Shown piece after piece: positions 16,433-24,957 of a stretch of 64,000 nucleotides of DNA. Origin of the DNA: an uncultured Eubacteriales bacterium (lineage in GTDB: Bacteria > Bacillota > Clostridia > Christensenellales > Aristaeellaceae); contig CADAQZ010000005.1 in the NCBI GenBank assembly GCA_902790175.1, positions 1 to 64,000 of the forward strand, written 5' to 3'. Position numbers and translations under genes: made by a program. Each line of letters opens with the position of its first letter. Position 1 is the stretch's first letter. Under the pieces are notes generated by a model. The model worked only from the letters and a program-made list of their open reading frames with translations. It was not told the origin of the DNA and ran no database searches.

Positions 16433-17197
16433 TCACTCCTGACTCCTCTCTCCCCCGCGTGCCTCGAGGATGCTTCGGATGAAGGCGTGGGAGCGCTCCT
16501 CCTGGGGGTTCTCAAAGAACGCGCGGGAGGGGCCGGACTCGACGACGGCGCCACCCTCCATGAACAGCACCTTGCTGGACACGTTGCGGGCGAACTCCAT
16601 CTCGTGCGTCACGACCAGCATCGTCATGCCCTCGTCGGCCAGCTGGCGCATCACGGCCAGCACCTCGCCGATCAGCTCGGGGTCGAGGGCACTGGTGGGT
16701 TCGTCGAAGTAGATGATCTCGGGGTTGGAGGCCAGGCCGCGGGCGATGGCCACGCGCTGTTGCTGGCCGCCGGAGAGCTGGCTGGGGTAGCTGTCGAGGC
16801 GGCCCGCCATGCCCACGCGCTCCAGCGACCGAACGGCGATCTCGCGCGCCGCGTCCTTCTTCATCTTCGCGCCCAGCGTCAGCCCCAGCGTGACGTTCTG
16901 CAGCACGGTCTTGTTGAGGAACAGGTTGTAGTTCTGGAACACGAAGGCCGTCTTCTTGCGCACGCGGGCGATGTCCCGGCGGGTGGCCGCGTGCAAATCG
17001 AAGCGCTCGCCGTCAAAGACCAGCTCGCCCGCGTCGGCGCGCTCCAGGAAGTTCAGGCAGCGAAGCAGCGTGGTCTTGCCGGAGCCGCTGGGGCCCAGGA
17101 TCGCGATCACGTCGCCCTTCTCCACCTGCAGATCGATGCCGCCGAGCACCTCGCGCCCGTCAAACGACTTGCGCACGCCGCGCGCCTCGAGCATCAT
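16433..17197 (-). CDS. polar amino acid ABC transporter, ATP-binding protein
   Basis: 254-aa ATPase of the GlnQ/HisP type. Walker A GPSGSGKTT near residue 35, Q-loop VFQNYNLF, signature LSGGQQQRVAIAR, Walker B IIYFDEPTSALDPE, H-loop VVTHEMEFA. The ATG at 17197 overlaps the permease stop (ATGA), so the two are translationally coupled; a second ATG follows immediately. It works with the permease and the binding protein upstream on the same strand. Confidence 0.95.
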   Translation of the reverse strand: MMLEARGVRKSFDGREVLGGIDLQVEKGDVIAILGPSGSGKTTLLRCLNFLERADAGELVFDGERFDLHAATRRDIARVRKKTAFVFQNYNLFLNKTVLQNVTLGLTLGAKMKKDAAREIAVRSLERVGMAGRLDSYPSQLSGGQQQRVAIARGLASNPEIIYFDEPTSALDPELIGEVLAVMRQLADEGMTMLVVTHEMEFARNVSSKVLFMEGGAVVESGPSRAFFENPQEERSHAFIRSILEARGGERSQE

Positions 17198-17868
17198 GCG
17201 CGAACACCCCCGTAGCTCGCCAGCTTTTTCTCGCCCAGCCGCTGCAGCCACGTGAGGATGGTGCAGAAGGCGAGGTAGATCAGCGCCACCTCGGTATACA
17301 GGCCCAGCGATTCGTACACGCGGCCGTTGATGACGGTGGCCTGGCGGAACATCTCCATCACCGTGATCGTCGAGGCCAGCGACGTGCCCTTCAGCATCGA
17401 GATCAGCGAGTTCGACAGCGCCGGGAAGGCCGTGCGGAAGGCCTGCGGCAGCACGACGTGGACCATGATCTGCATGTAGCTCATGCCCACGCAGTAGCCT
17501 GCCTCCAGCTGGCCGCGGGAGACGCTCTCCAGCGCGCCGCGCACGCTCTCGGCCATGTACGCGCCCTCATTGAAGCCGAACACCACCACCGCCGCCGGAA
17601 AGGCGTCCAGCAATATGCCCGCGCTGGGCAGCCCGTAGAACACCAGCCACAGCTGCACCAGCAGGGGCGTTCCGCGGATGATCCAGATGTAAAAGCGGCA
17701 CACCTGCCGAAGCACCTTCACGTTGGCGTACTGGATCAGCGCCACCGCCACGGCGATCAGCAGCGCCAGCGCAAACGACAAAATCGTCAGCGGCACCGTC
17801 ACCCGCACGCCGTAGCCCAGCAGCTTCGGGAAGGCGTCCACCAGGATGCCCCACAGCCGTTCGTTCAT
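17194..17868 (-). CDS. polar amino acid ABC transporter, permease
   Basis: 224-aa inner-membrane permease of the HisM/GlnP family with about five helices. It has the EAA-loop region 'EAGYCVGMSYMQIMVHVVLPQAFR' (residues about 140-163) that docks the ATPase, and the family motif IRGTPLLVQLW. The usual partner for a single-permease system, so it probably forms a homodimer. It is coupled to the ATPase by ATGA. Confidence 0.94.
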   Translation of the reverse strand: MNERLWGILVDAFPKLLGYGVRVTVPLTILSFALALLIAVAVALIQYANVKVLRQVCRFYIWIIRGTPLLVQLWLVFYGLPSAGILLDAFPAAVVVFGFNEGAYMAESVRGALESVSRGQLEAGYCVGMSYMQIMVHVVLPQAFRTAFPALSNSLISMLKGTSLASTITVMEMFRQATVINGRVYESLGLYTEVALIYLAFCTILTWLQRLGEKKLASYGGVRA

Positions 17869-17888
17869 TTGATTTGCCCCACTTTAAA

Positions 17889-17951
17889 ATGATTGTCGAC
17901 GTGTTCCTGCGGAACCCGCCGACCCGGAAAACGTTCCGTTTTCCTAATCAT
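17889..17951 (+). repeat. 63-bp palindromic repeat, copy 3
   Basis: Identical to copies 1 and 2. It lies in the 140-bp gap between the binding-protein gene and the permease gene, so on the minus strand it would be part of the operon mRNA. Confidence 0.88.
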
Positions 17952-17954
17952 AAA

Positions 17955-17992
17955 CAAGCCAAACGCACAGGGGCGGCGTAGCGCAGCCCCTG
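17955..17992 (-). terminator. stem-loop between binding-protein and permease genes (partial terminator or attenuator)
   Basis: On the minus strand CAGGGGC / GCCCCTG encloses an 11-nt loop and is followed by a moderately T-rich run (TTTGGCTTGTTTATG). A leaky stop here would raise the binding-protein mRNA over the permease and ATPase, a usual arrangement in such operons. Confidence 0.5.
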
Positions 17993-18006
17993 CCATCACG
18001 CGCGTC

Positions 18007-18792
18007 TTATTCGCCCTGCGTCAGGTCCGCCCCGAAGTACTTTTCGGAGATCGCCGCCAGCGTGCCGTCGTCGCGGGCGGCCTGCAGGATATCGTCGATG
18101 GCGGCGATCAGGCTGTCGGTGTCTTCGCCCTTGCGCACCGGATAGCACACCGGCTCGCCCTCGTCCAGCACCTGCGCGATCTTGATGTTCGCGTCGGGAT
18201 GCTCGGAAAGGTAGTCGTCGATGGAGCCCTTCGCGTTGATCGTGGCCTCCACGCGGCCCTGCTCCACCAGCATGATGGTCTCCAGCAGCGTGTTCACGGG
18301 CGTCACGGTCGCGCCGTAGCCCTCGGCGATGGCGGCGTAGGTGCTGGAGGCGGTGTTGGCCGTCACGCGGCCCGCGAGGTCGTCCACGCTGTGGATGTCC
18401 TCGTTGTCACCGCGCACCACCAGCACGATCTCGGTGTAGATGTAGGGCGTGGAGAAGCTGTACTTCTCGGCGCGCTCCTCGGTGTAGCCCACGCCGTTGC
18501 AGGCGATGTCAAAGCGGCCGGAGTCCACGCCGGCGAGGATCGCGTCCCAGTCGGTCTCCTTGAAGTCGGGCTCCACGCCCAGGCCGTGCGCGATCAGCGT
18601 GCCGATTTCCACGTCCAGGCCGGTCAGCGCGTCGCTCTCGTCGTGGTAGGTCCAGGGCTGCCAGTTGCCCTCGGTGGCGATCACCAGCGTGCCGCGCTCC
18701 TGGATGCGGGCGAGCAGGTCGCCGCCCTCCGCCGCGGCCGAGGCGATCAGCGCAAATGTCAAAAGCAGTGCGATGGCGATGATCTTCTTCAT
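18007..18792 (-). CDS. polar amino acid ABC transporter, substrate-binding protein
   Basis: 261-aa extracellular solute-binding protein (SBP_bac_3). Signal peptide MKKIIAIALLLTFALIASA; there is no lipobox cysteine, so it may be held by an uncleaved signal or released. Family motifs are GTLVIATEGNWQPW, TGLDVEIG, DAILAGVDSGRFDIACN, RAEKYSFSTPY. AGGAGG precedes the ATG at 18792, and a consensus promoter lies 55 bp further up. The ligand is probably a polar amino acid or cystine; not resolvable. Confidence 0.92.
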   Translation of the reverse strand: MKKIIAIALLLTFALIASAAAEGGDLLARIQERGTLVIATEGNWQPWTYHDESDALTGLDVEIGTLIAHGLGVEPDFKETDWDAILAGVDSGRFDIACNGVGYTEERAEKYSFSTPYIYTEIVLVVRGDNEDIHSVDDLAGRVTANTASSTYAAIAEGYGATVTPVNTLLETIMLVEQGRVEATINAKGSIDDYLSEHPDANIKIAQVLDEGEPVCYPVRKGEDTDSLIAAIDDILQAARDDGTLAAISEKYFGADLTQGE

Positions 18793-18846
18793 GGGTTCCT
18801 CCTTCGGGTCCTGTGTGCGCGCCGCCTGTCGCGGCGCCGTGGCCCT

Positions 18847-18875
18847 ATCATAGCACACAATTCCGACTATTGCAA
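18847..18875 (-). promoter_or_regulatory. sigma-A promoter of the amino acid ABC operon
   Basis: On the minus strand TTGCAA, exactly 17 nt, TATGAT, followed 55 bp later by the binding-protein start codon. Confidence 0.7.
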
Positions 18876-18966
18876 TCACCTTTAGCGTGGTAAACACATT
18901 TTTAATCGTCTGTAACTGCAGGGCCGCGCCTGTCCAGGCCGAAGTCGCCCGAGGCTCCCTTCGCGC

Positions 18967-21222
18967 TCAATTCGCGCCGGTCACACGCTGGTAGCGGATT
19001 GAGCGCAGGTACACGGCCCGCTCCTGGCGGCAGATCACGTGGAATTCGATGGCGCGGGAGTAGCCGGAGACGAACGGCACGTCGATCACGGCGCGGCCGT
19101 TCTCATCAAACTGGCTGCGCTGCACCGGCACCTCCGCCAGCACATCGTCGCCCCAGTAGGCGGTGATGCGAATCAGGCACACCTCGCCGTCCTCCGCGCT
19201 CGCGCCTTCGGGCAGCTCGAAGTCGAACCACGCCACGTTCCAGCCCTCAAACAGGTCGTCGTAGGGACCGCAATAGAGGGAGTGGACCGGACCGTCCAGC
19301 ACGAGCCCCTTCTCCCCCAGCTCCAGCGCGTTCAGCTCGGCCTCCGTCTCGAGGTTCACGTCCACCGGCACGGACCAGTAGTTCGTCGTCGCAAAGCCCG
19401 CCGCCTCCAGCGCCGCGACCACCGCCGGGTCGTCGGTGTAGACGGCGCTCTCGTCCGAGATCTGGGCAAACCGAAAGCCCGCCTGCGTGAATATGAAACG
19501 CTCGGGCCGCGCGCTCGTCAGCACGGTCGCACCGCGATGCCGGGCCAGGTCCTCGCCGCACAGCAGCGACGGGCGAAGGCCGGAAAACCGCGCGCGGTAC
19601 ACGTCCGGCAGGTCGTCCGCGTAGACGTCGCCGGTGGCGCCGGAAAGCACCGCCTCGATAACGGGGGCCTCCCCATCCAGTCTCGCGGCCTGCGCCCGCG
19701 CGGCATTTCCAACGATCCCGTTTCCCCAGAGCCATGCGCCCGCGGCCACGGCCATGCACGCGGCGAGGGCCGCCAGCGTTCGCGCCTTCGGGCGCTTCCG
19801 GGTCATCAGCGCGTCCAGGAGCCGATAGAGCGCGCGCGCCAGCACCGTCATCACCGAAAGCACCGCCAGCAGCACGAGCGCTACCGGCAGCGCCGACGGA
19901 CCGCCGCCCGTCCAGCCCTTCGCGCCGAAGACCGTGCGCAGCCGCGTGAGCGCCGTCGGCCCCAGCAGTCCGCCCGCCGCGACGAGCGTCGCCAGCGTCA
20001 GCGCGGACGCCAGGTTGTGCGCGCGTTCGCTCCCGTCCCGGCCTTCCTCAGCGGCGGGGAACACCGCCAGCGGCATCGCCAGGATCGGATTGAAGTGCAA
20101 TTCCGTGAAGTGGTGCTCCATGACGGAGTGGAACGCGATCATGGCCATCACCAGCGCCAGCCGCCTGTCTCCGCAGCGCAGCGCGCGGCGCGTGACGGCC
20201 ACCCAGATCGCCGCGTACATCAGCGTCGTCACCCAGCCGTTGCGCAGCAGCATCAGCAGGTAGGAGCTGTCGATGAAGTTGCGCCCCTTCTGCGGGAACA
20301 CCGAGAAGCCGTTGCCGATCTGCTCGAAGAACGTGCCGAACGGCGTAAAGCCGTAGGCGTTCCAGCCGTCCAGGCCCTGCTTCAGGCGCTCGGAGAGCAT
20401 GCCGTCCAGCCGGAGGCCGATGCCGGTGCCGCGCGCGTAGAGCCAGAACATGCCGAAAACCGCCGCCGCGCCCAGCGGGAACGCCAGCGTCGTCAGCCAG
20501 TCGACGACCTTCCCCGGCCCCTTGACGCCGCGGCGCTCGAGCACCGCCTCCTCCAGCCAACGCCACGCGATCATCGTCGACAACAGCGCGCTGCATACCA
20601 GGGCGTTGCGGCTCATCGTAATGAACAGCGAAAGCGCCAGCGAGCCCAGGCTCACCAGCAGCATCGCCCAGTTCGGGGCCTTGCGCCAGGCCACCCACAA
20701 GAAGGCCAGCAAGAACAGCAGAAGCGAGGACAGGTCCGTGGGATAGACGGTTCCCCAGCTGCTGCGCAGGCCGTCGCGGAAGTACACGAGGTTGTCGACG
20801 GCCCCGGCCCACGCGGCCAGCACCGTCACGGCGAGCCCCGCGCCCACCGACAGCAGGCAGACGCGCAGGATGCGCCGGTAGTCGATGCCGGCAAAGCCGA
20901 GCGTCAGCGCGGCCAGGAAGTAGAGGTTGCGGTCCCCCATCGCGCGGTGGCACAGGTAGCAGACGGCGGCGATCGCCAGCCCGACCCAGGGCTCGATGCG
21001 CCTGGGACCGATCAGTATCAGCCGTGCCAGCGCCGTCGCGGCCATCGCGCGCAGCAGCGCCGCGCCGAAGTCCAGCGACCACGGCACAAAGAACGTGGTC
21101 ATGTCGCTGTAGGCAAACAGCAGGTAGACGCCCGCCAGAAAAAGGAACAGGGCCTCAAGCCCTGTCCTCGCGCGGTCAAGCGCCCGCGCCGCCCGCTTTG
21201 CCGTGTTGTCGCTTTGTTTCAT
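18967..21222 (-). CDS. polytopic Wzy/O-antigen-ligase-like protein with a large extracytoplasmic C-terminal domain
   Basis: 751-aa protein, last gene of the polysaccharide operon. Residues 1 to about 500 contain a dozen or so hydrophobic segments. A long outer loop region (GWNAYGFTPFGTFFEQIG and NFIDSSYLLMLLRNGW) resembles the periplasmic loop of O-antigen polymerases/ligases, as does HSVMEHHFTELHFNPILA. From about residue 510 the chain is hydrophilic and beta-rich (VYRARFSGLRPSLLCG, EGWNVAWFDFELPEG), probably outside the membrane. Polymerase or ligase of the polysaccharide is the best guess, from topology and context rather than from a decisive motif. Confidence 0.6.
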   Translation of the reverse strand: MKQSDNTAKRAARALDRARTGLEALFLFLAGVYLLFAYSDMTTFFVPWSLDFGAALLRAMAATALARLILIGPRRIEPWVGLAIAAVCYLCHRAMGDRNLYFLAALTLGFAGIDYRRILRVCLLSVGAGLAVTVLAAWAGAVDNLVYFRDGLRSSWGTVYPTDLSSLLLFLLAFLWVAWRKAPNWAMLLVSLGSLALSLFITMSRNALVCSALLSTMIAWRWLEEAVLERRGVKGPGKVVDWLTTLAFPLGAAAVFGMFWLYARGTGIGLRLDGMLSERLKQGLDGWNAYGFTPFGTFFEQIGNGFSVFPQKGRNFIDSSYLLMLLRNGWVTTLMYAAIWVAVTRRALRCGDRRLALVMAMIAFHSVMEHHFTELHFNPILAMPLAVFPAAEEGRDGSERAHNLASALTLATLVAAGGLLGPTALTRLRTVFGAKGWTGGGPSALPVALVLLAVLSVMTVLARALYRLLDALMTRKRPKARTLAALAACMAVAAGAWLWGNGIVGNAARAQAARLDGEAPVIEAVLSGATGDVYADDLPDVYRARFSGLRPSLLCGEDLARHRGATVLTSARPERFIFTQAGFRFAQISDESAVYTDDPAVVAALEAAGFATTNYWSVPVDVNLETEAELNALELGEKGLVLDGPVHSLYCGPYDDLFEGWNVAWFDFELPEGASAEDGEVCLIRITAYWGDDVLAEVPVQRSQFDENGRAVIDVPFVSGYSRAIEFHVICRQERAVYLRSIRYQRVTGAN

Positions 21223-21240
21223 GTACCCAAAATCTCCATG

Positions 21241-22632
21241 TCATGCCTGCGGCTTCGCGGCGCGCACGTGCTCGCGGTTGATCATGCCGCCGAACGCGGT
21301 CCTGAGCAGTATGCGCACGTCCAGGCCGAAGGACCAGTTTTCGATGTACCAGATGTCGTGCTCGATGCGCTTGGGAATGCTGGTGTCGCCGCGATAGCCG
21401 TTCACCTGCGCCCAGCCCGTGATGCCCGGGCGCACCTGGTTCTTCACCATGTACAGCGGCACCGTCTCGCGGAACTGCTCCACGAAGAAGGGGATCTCCG
21501 GGCGCGGGCCCACCAGGCTCATGTCGCCGCGCAGCACGTTCCACAGCTGCGGCAGCTCGTCCAGGCTGAACTTGCGCAGGAACGTGCCGATCCAGGTGCG
21601 GCGCTCGTCGTCATTGGTGGTCCAGGCGGTGTCCTGCGCGTCGTTGACGCGCATGCTGCGGAACTTCAGCATCGTAAAGTTCCTCTTGTTCAGGCCCACG
21701 CGCTCCTGTCTGAACAGCACCGGGCCGGGGCTCGACAGCTTGATCGCCGCCGCGATGAACGCCAGCAGCGGGCTGAGCACGATGAGCGCGAGCGCGCTGG
21801 CGAGGATGTCGAACGCGCGCTTCATCAGCGCGTTGAACGGCTCGTCCAGCGGCGTGGTGCGCAGCTGGATCAGCTTGATGGAGCCGATGTTATCGATGTT
21901 CGCGCGGGTGGGGATGAAGTCGTTGTAGAAGGGCACCACGCTGACCTTCGTGCCGCTCTTTTCGCACAGCTGGATGACCTGCACCGTCACGCCCAGCTCC
22001 TCCGGCTCCAGCGCCAGGATCACCTCGTCGATGCCGTCGCCGTGCAGCTGCGCCTCAAGCCACTGGGCCCAGTCGTCGCCCTTCGGGGGGATGATGCCGG
22101 CCAGGTGCACGCCCAGCGACTTGTCCTCCGCCACGGTCTCGGCGTAGCGCTTGGCGAGGTGTCCCCCGCCCACGACCAGGTTGTGCTTCAGGTTGTAGCC
22201 CTTGGCGCGGACGTAGCGCAGCGTATAGCGCATCGCCAGGCGCTTGCCCACCATCGCGGCCACGACCGTGGCGTAGTACACGCCCAGCACGCCTCGGGAG
22301 AACTCCTGCAAGCGGAACAGGTACAGCAGCGCCGCCGCCGACACCAGCGCGATCAGGTTGCCCAGCGCGATGCTGCGGATCTCCTGGCTCAGCTTCTTGA
22401 TGCGCGTGAACCGATACACGCGCAGCTCGCCCAGTATGATCACCGTCCACACCGCGTACAGCGCCCCGGCCAGCCCCGCGCCGTTGCCCAGGTTCGCCAG
22501 CGAAGCCATGTTCGGGTTCTTCGTCACGACCCCCAGCCACAGCCACGAGGCAAACAGGTACGACAAAAACACCAACAGCGCGTCGGTGAACACGTTGATC
22601 CTGTTCAGTTGTTTCTGATTGCGTCGAATCAT
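21241..22632 (-). CDS. priming sugar-phosphate transferase (polyprenyl glycosylphosphotransferase)
   Basis: 463 aa. An N-terminal block of hydrophobic helices (about 1-130) is followed by a nucleotide-binding-like middle domain and a C-terminal bacterial sugar transferase domain (about 265-455). The latter has a membrane re-entrant hairpin (RAFDILASALALIVLSP), KFRSM, and the catalytic signature DELPQLWNVLRGDMSLVGPRP. WbaP/EpsL-type enzymes transfer a sugar-1-phosphate to undecaprenyl phosphate and start repeat-unit assembly. The sugar (often Gal, Glc or GalNAc) cannot be read from the sequence. Confidence 0.9.
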   Translation of the reverse strand: MIRRNQKQLNRINVFTDALLVFLSYLFASWLWLGVVTKNPNMASLANLGNGAGLAGALYAVWTVIILGELRVYRFTRIKKLSQEIRSIALGNLIALVSAAALLYLFRLQEFSRGVLGVYYATVVAAMVGKRLAMRYTLRYVRAKGYNLKHNLVVGGGHLAKRYAETVAEDKSLGVHLAGIIPPKGDDWAQWLEAQLHGDGIDEVILALEPEELGVTVQVIQLCEKSGTKVSVVPFYNDFIPTRANIDNIGSIKLIQLRTTPLDEPFNALMKRAFDILASALALIVLSPLLAFIAAAIKLSSPGPVLFRQERVGLNKRNFTMLKFRSMRVNDAQDTAWTTNDDERRTWIGTFLRKFSLDELPQLWNVLRGDMSLVGPRPEIPFFVEQFRETVPLYMVKNQVRPGITGWAQVNGYRGDTSIPKRIEHDIWYIENWSFGLDVRILLRTAFGGMINREHVRAAKPQA

Positions 22633-22636
22633 AGGC

Positions 22637-22990
22637 CTATTTCGCTTCCAAATCCCTCAGGCGCTTTTCCAGCAGCGCCGCATGCTGCGTGAGCCGCTTG
22701 ATCGCCTCGTTCTGCTTGGAGATGATCGATGTCAGCGACATCAGTATCAGGAGCACAAAGAAGAAGAGGATCGCAAACAGCGCGTTCGACTCGACCTGGA
22801 AGCCCAGCAGGGATGTAACCAGCCCCAGCAGCTGCGGAAACAGCGACAGCAGCAGCAGCACCGCGCCGCAGAACAGCCACAGCAGGGTATACCGCAGCGT
22901 CAGCCGCTTCTGCTTCAGCAGCACCACCAGCAGGATAAAGTAGACGGCGATCGCCAGGAGGATCGCATATCTCATGGCCGCGGACAGCAT
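22637..22990 (-). CDS. DUF2304 small membrane protein
   Basis: 117 aa: three hydrophobic helices (about 6-24, 34-52, 68-88), then a charged coiled-coil-like tail (SKQNEAIKRLTQHAALLEKRL). DUF2304 genes are often found directly next to DPM1-like glycosyltransferases, as here (16-bp gap), and are thought to assist them at the membrane. The start at 22990 follows GGGGGAACGGAG; an in-frame ATG at 22975 is the alternative. Confidence 0.75.
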   Translation of the reverse strand: MLSAAMRYAILLAIAVYFILLVVLLKQKRLTLRYTLLWLFCGAVLLLLSLFPQLLGLVTSLLGFQVESNALFAILFFFVLLILMSLTSIISKQNEAIKRLTQHAALLEKRLRDLEAK

Positions 22991-23006
22991 CGCTCCGTTC
23001 CCCCTC

Positions 23007-23696
23007 TCAGGATGTGAACCTGGCCAGGATCAGGGCCAGGGACACCTTTATCATGTAGTAGACCGAGCGCAGCGGGTTGATCGAGCTGGATCCGCCCTGG
23101 CGCTCGCGCATCTGGACGGGCACCTCTTCGATGCGCGCGCCCTTCAGCGCGGCGGCGACGATGGCTTCCGGCTCCGGGTAATCCTGCGCGTACTCCCGCG
23201 CGTACTGCTCGATAAAGCGCCGGTTCACCGCGCGCATGCCGCTGGTGACGTCCAGCACGCGCACGCCGCAGATCAGCCGGATCAGGCGGCTGAGAAAGCC
23301 GATGCCCGCGCGGCGAAGCCCGGTGGACTGGAAGCCCTCCTTGCGGATGAAGCGCGAGCCGATGGCGATGTCCGCCCGCCCGGAGGCGATCGGCGCGACG
23401 AGGTCGTGCAGGTACTTCGCCTCGTGCTGGCCGTCGCCGTCGAACTGGATCGCGATGTCATAGCCGTGCTCCCGGGCGTACTTGTAGCCCGTCTGCACGC
23501 CGCCGCCGATGCCCAGGTTGCAGGGCAGGGACACGAAGCGCTCGCCGTTCTCGCGCAGCAGGCGCTCGGTGTCGTCCCGGGAGCAGTCGTTGATGACGAC
23601 ATAGTCCATGTCGGGACAGTTCATGCGGATGTCCGCGAGGGTGTTGAGTATGTTGTCCTGTTCGTTGTAGGCAGGAATGATGATCAGTGTCTTCAT
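23007..23696 (-). CDS. GT2 glycosyltransferase, polyprenyl-phosphate sugar synthase (DPM1-like)
   Basis: 229 aa. LIIIPAYNEQDNI, VVINDCSRDDTE, LGIGGGVQTGYKYA, the metal site QFDGDGQHEAKYL, and AIGSRFIRKEGFQS mark the DPM1/polyprenyl-phospho-mannose synthase branch of GT2. It should make a polyprenyl-P-linked monosaccharide on the cytoplasmic face. With DUF2304, an SMR-like protein and two GT-C-like polytopic proteins in the same operon, it probably feeds a side-chain decoration pathway. Confidence 0.85.
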   Translation of the reverse strand: MKTLIIIPAYNEQDNILNTLADIRMNCPDMDYVVINDCSRDDTERLLRENGERFVSLPCNLGIGGGVQTGYKYAREHGYDIAIQFDGDGQHEAKYLHDLVAPIASGRADIAIGSRFIRKEGFQSTGLRRAGIGFLSRLIRLICGVRVLDVTSGMRAVNRRFIEQYAREYAQDYPEPEAIVAAALKGARIEEVPVQMRERQGGSSSINPLRSVYYMIKVSLALILARFTS

Positions 23697-23715
23697 GTCG
23701 TTCCCCCTCGCATGT

Positions 23716-24522
23716 TCACATCCTGTTGGCGTCCTGACCCGCGGAGTAGAGGCGGTTGATCAGAACCGCGATGGGCTTGGGCCAGAATTTCATGTACATC
23801 TCCAGGTCCTCGGCGGAGCGCCCGTTGTTGTCGCCGATCACCAGCGTGGTGGTCGATTCCTCGTGGATGCGGTGGCCCATCAGCGGCTCATGGACGTAGC
23901 AGAAGCTGCCCTTCATCCGGGAGAGCTTCTCCCACGCCTGCCAGTCGAGGTCGCTGGCAAAGTGGGGCTCGAACAGCACCGGCGGCAGGTTGGGCTTTAT
24001 GTAGGTCACGGCCGGGCAGCAGATCGGGTCGCAGAGGGACAGCACCCTCCGGCGGACCCACCGGCTCCTCTGGAACGCCGCGGGCCGCAGCGGGATCAGC
24101 GCCAGTTCTTTGACGCGCAGGTTCTTGTTGCCGTCCGCGAACACCTTTTTCCCGTTGCGCAGCTCGTAGTAGTCCGTGAACGCGATCAGCGGCGTCGCGG
24201 CGCGGTTCACGCTGGCCAGGATCCGCTTCAGGTAATCCGGGTCGTAAACGTCGTCCTGGTGCGCCAGCGTCACCAGCGGCGCGTCCGCCTGCGCGTAGGC
24301 GAAGTTCCAGTCCTCGGCGATGCCGTGCGGCCCGCGATTGACAAACAGCTCGATGCCGCGCCGCCGCGCCACGTCCGAGATGAAGTCGTTGGGCGTCGCC
24401 GTGCACATGATGATCCTCGACGCATCGCTCTGCCGCTCCAGCGAGTCGATGCACGCCTCCAGGTATTCGCTCTGCTTGTAGGCGCAGACGGCGAACACAT
24501 GATCCTGTGAAGTATACGGCAA
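23716..24522 (-). CDS. GT2 family glycosyltransferase
   Basis: 268 aa. An N-terminal GT-A fold (FAVCAYKQSEYLEACIDSL) is followed by a catalytic acidic motif in APLVTLAHQDDVYDPDYL. The conserved Trp-rich end of the acceptor region is DLDWQAWEKLSRMKG. The start is a TTG at 24522 with GGAAGG 5 nt upstream, which I accept because no other start gives the full N-terminal strand. Donor and acceptor unknown. Confidence 0.8.
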   Translation of the reverse strand: MPYTSQDHVFAVCAYKQSEYLEACIDSLERQSDASRIIMCTATPNDFISDVARRRGIELFVNRGPHGIAEDWNFAYAQADAPLVTLAHQDDVYDPDYLKRILASVNRAATPLIAFTDYYELRNGKKVFADGNKNLRVKELALIPLRPAAFQRSRWVRRRVLSLCDPICCPAVTYIKPNLPPVLFEPHFASDLDWQAWEKLSRMKGSFCYVHEPLMGHRIHEESTTTLVIGDNNGRSAEDLEMYMKFWPKPIAVLINRLYSAGQDANRM

Positions 24523-24572
24523 AAGGTCCTTCCCCCTCTTATCGCGTCAGTATCGATTCGTCGCGCCGATCT

Positions 24573-24926
24573 TCAATGCTTGATGTTCATCAGCACGATG
24601 CCAACCAGCACAAACAGCATGCCGACGAGCTTGATCGTCGTCACGGGCTCGTGGAATATGATCAGGGCCGAAACCAGCGTCAGTATATACACGACGCCCG
24701 TCGAGATCGGCGTCAGATAGCTGAGCTGGATCTTGGACACCAGCCCCATGTAGATCAGGAAGCTGCAAATGTACATCAGCAGCCCCACCAGGGACAGCCA
24801 GCTGACCTGAAGCGAGAGCCCGATATTGGTGACGCCCAGGCTCATCGCGCGCTGGGTCCCGAGCTTGAATACCGTCAATCCTCCGACCGACAACAGGGCG
24901 TAAATCGCCAAAATGACAACAAACAC
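24573..24926 (-). CDS. EamA/SMR-like four-helix membrane protein, putative polyprenyl-P-sugar flippase
   Basis: About 117 aa with four hydrophobic helices, ending in the DMT-type 'FHEPVTTIKLVGMLFVLVGIVLMN'. Proteins of this size next to DPM1-like enzymes and GT-C transferases often act like ArnE/ArnF, flipping undecaprenyl-P-monosaccharides; multidrug export is the alternative. I chose the GTG at 24926 because AGGAGG sits 7 nt upstream; a TTG six bases further up is too close to it. Confidence 0.7.
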   Translation of the reverse strand: MFVVILAIYALLSVGGLTVFKLGTQRAMSLGVTNIGLSLQVSWLSLVGLLMYICSFLIYMGLVSKIQLSYLTPISTGVVYILTLVSALIIFHEPVTTIKLVGMLFVLVGIVLMNIKH

Positions 24927-24957
24927 AGCCAATCCTCCTCGATCCTTAGCCTGATTT

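Noticed and set aside
17889..17951. Reading the 63-bp repeat as a small conserved peptide gene
   Set aside because: The apparent peptide is the same only because the DNA is identical; frames extend into unrelated flanks and the copies lack ribosome binding sites.
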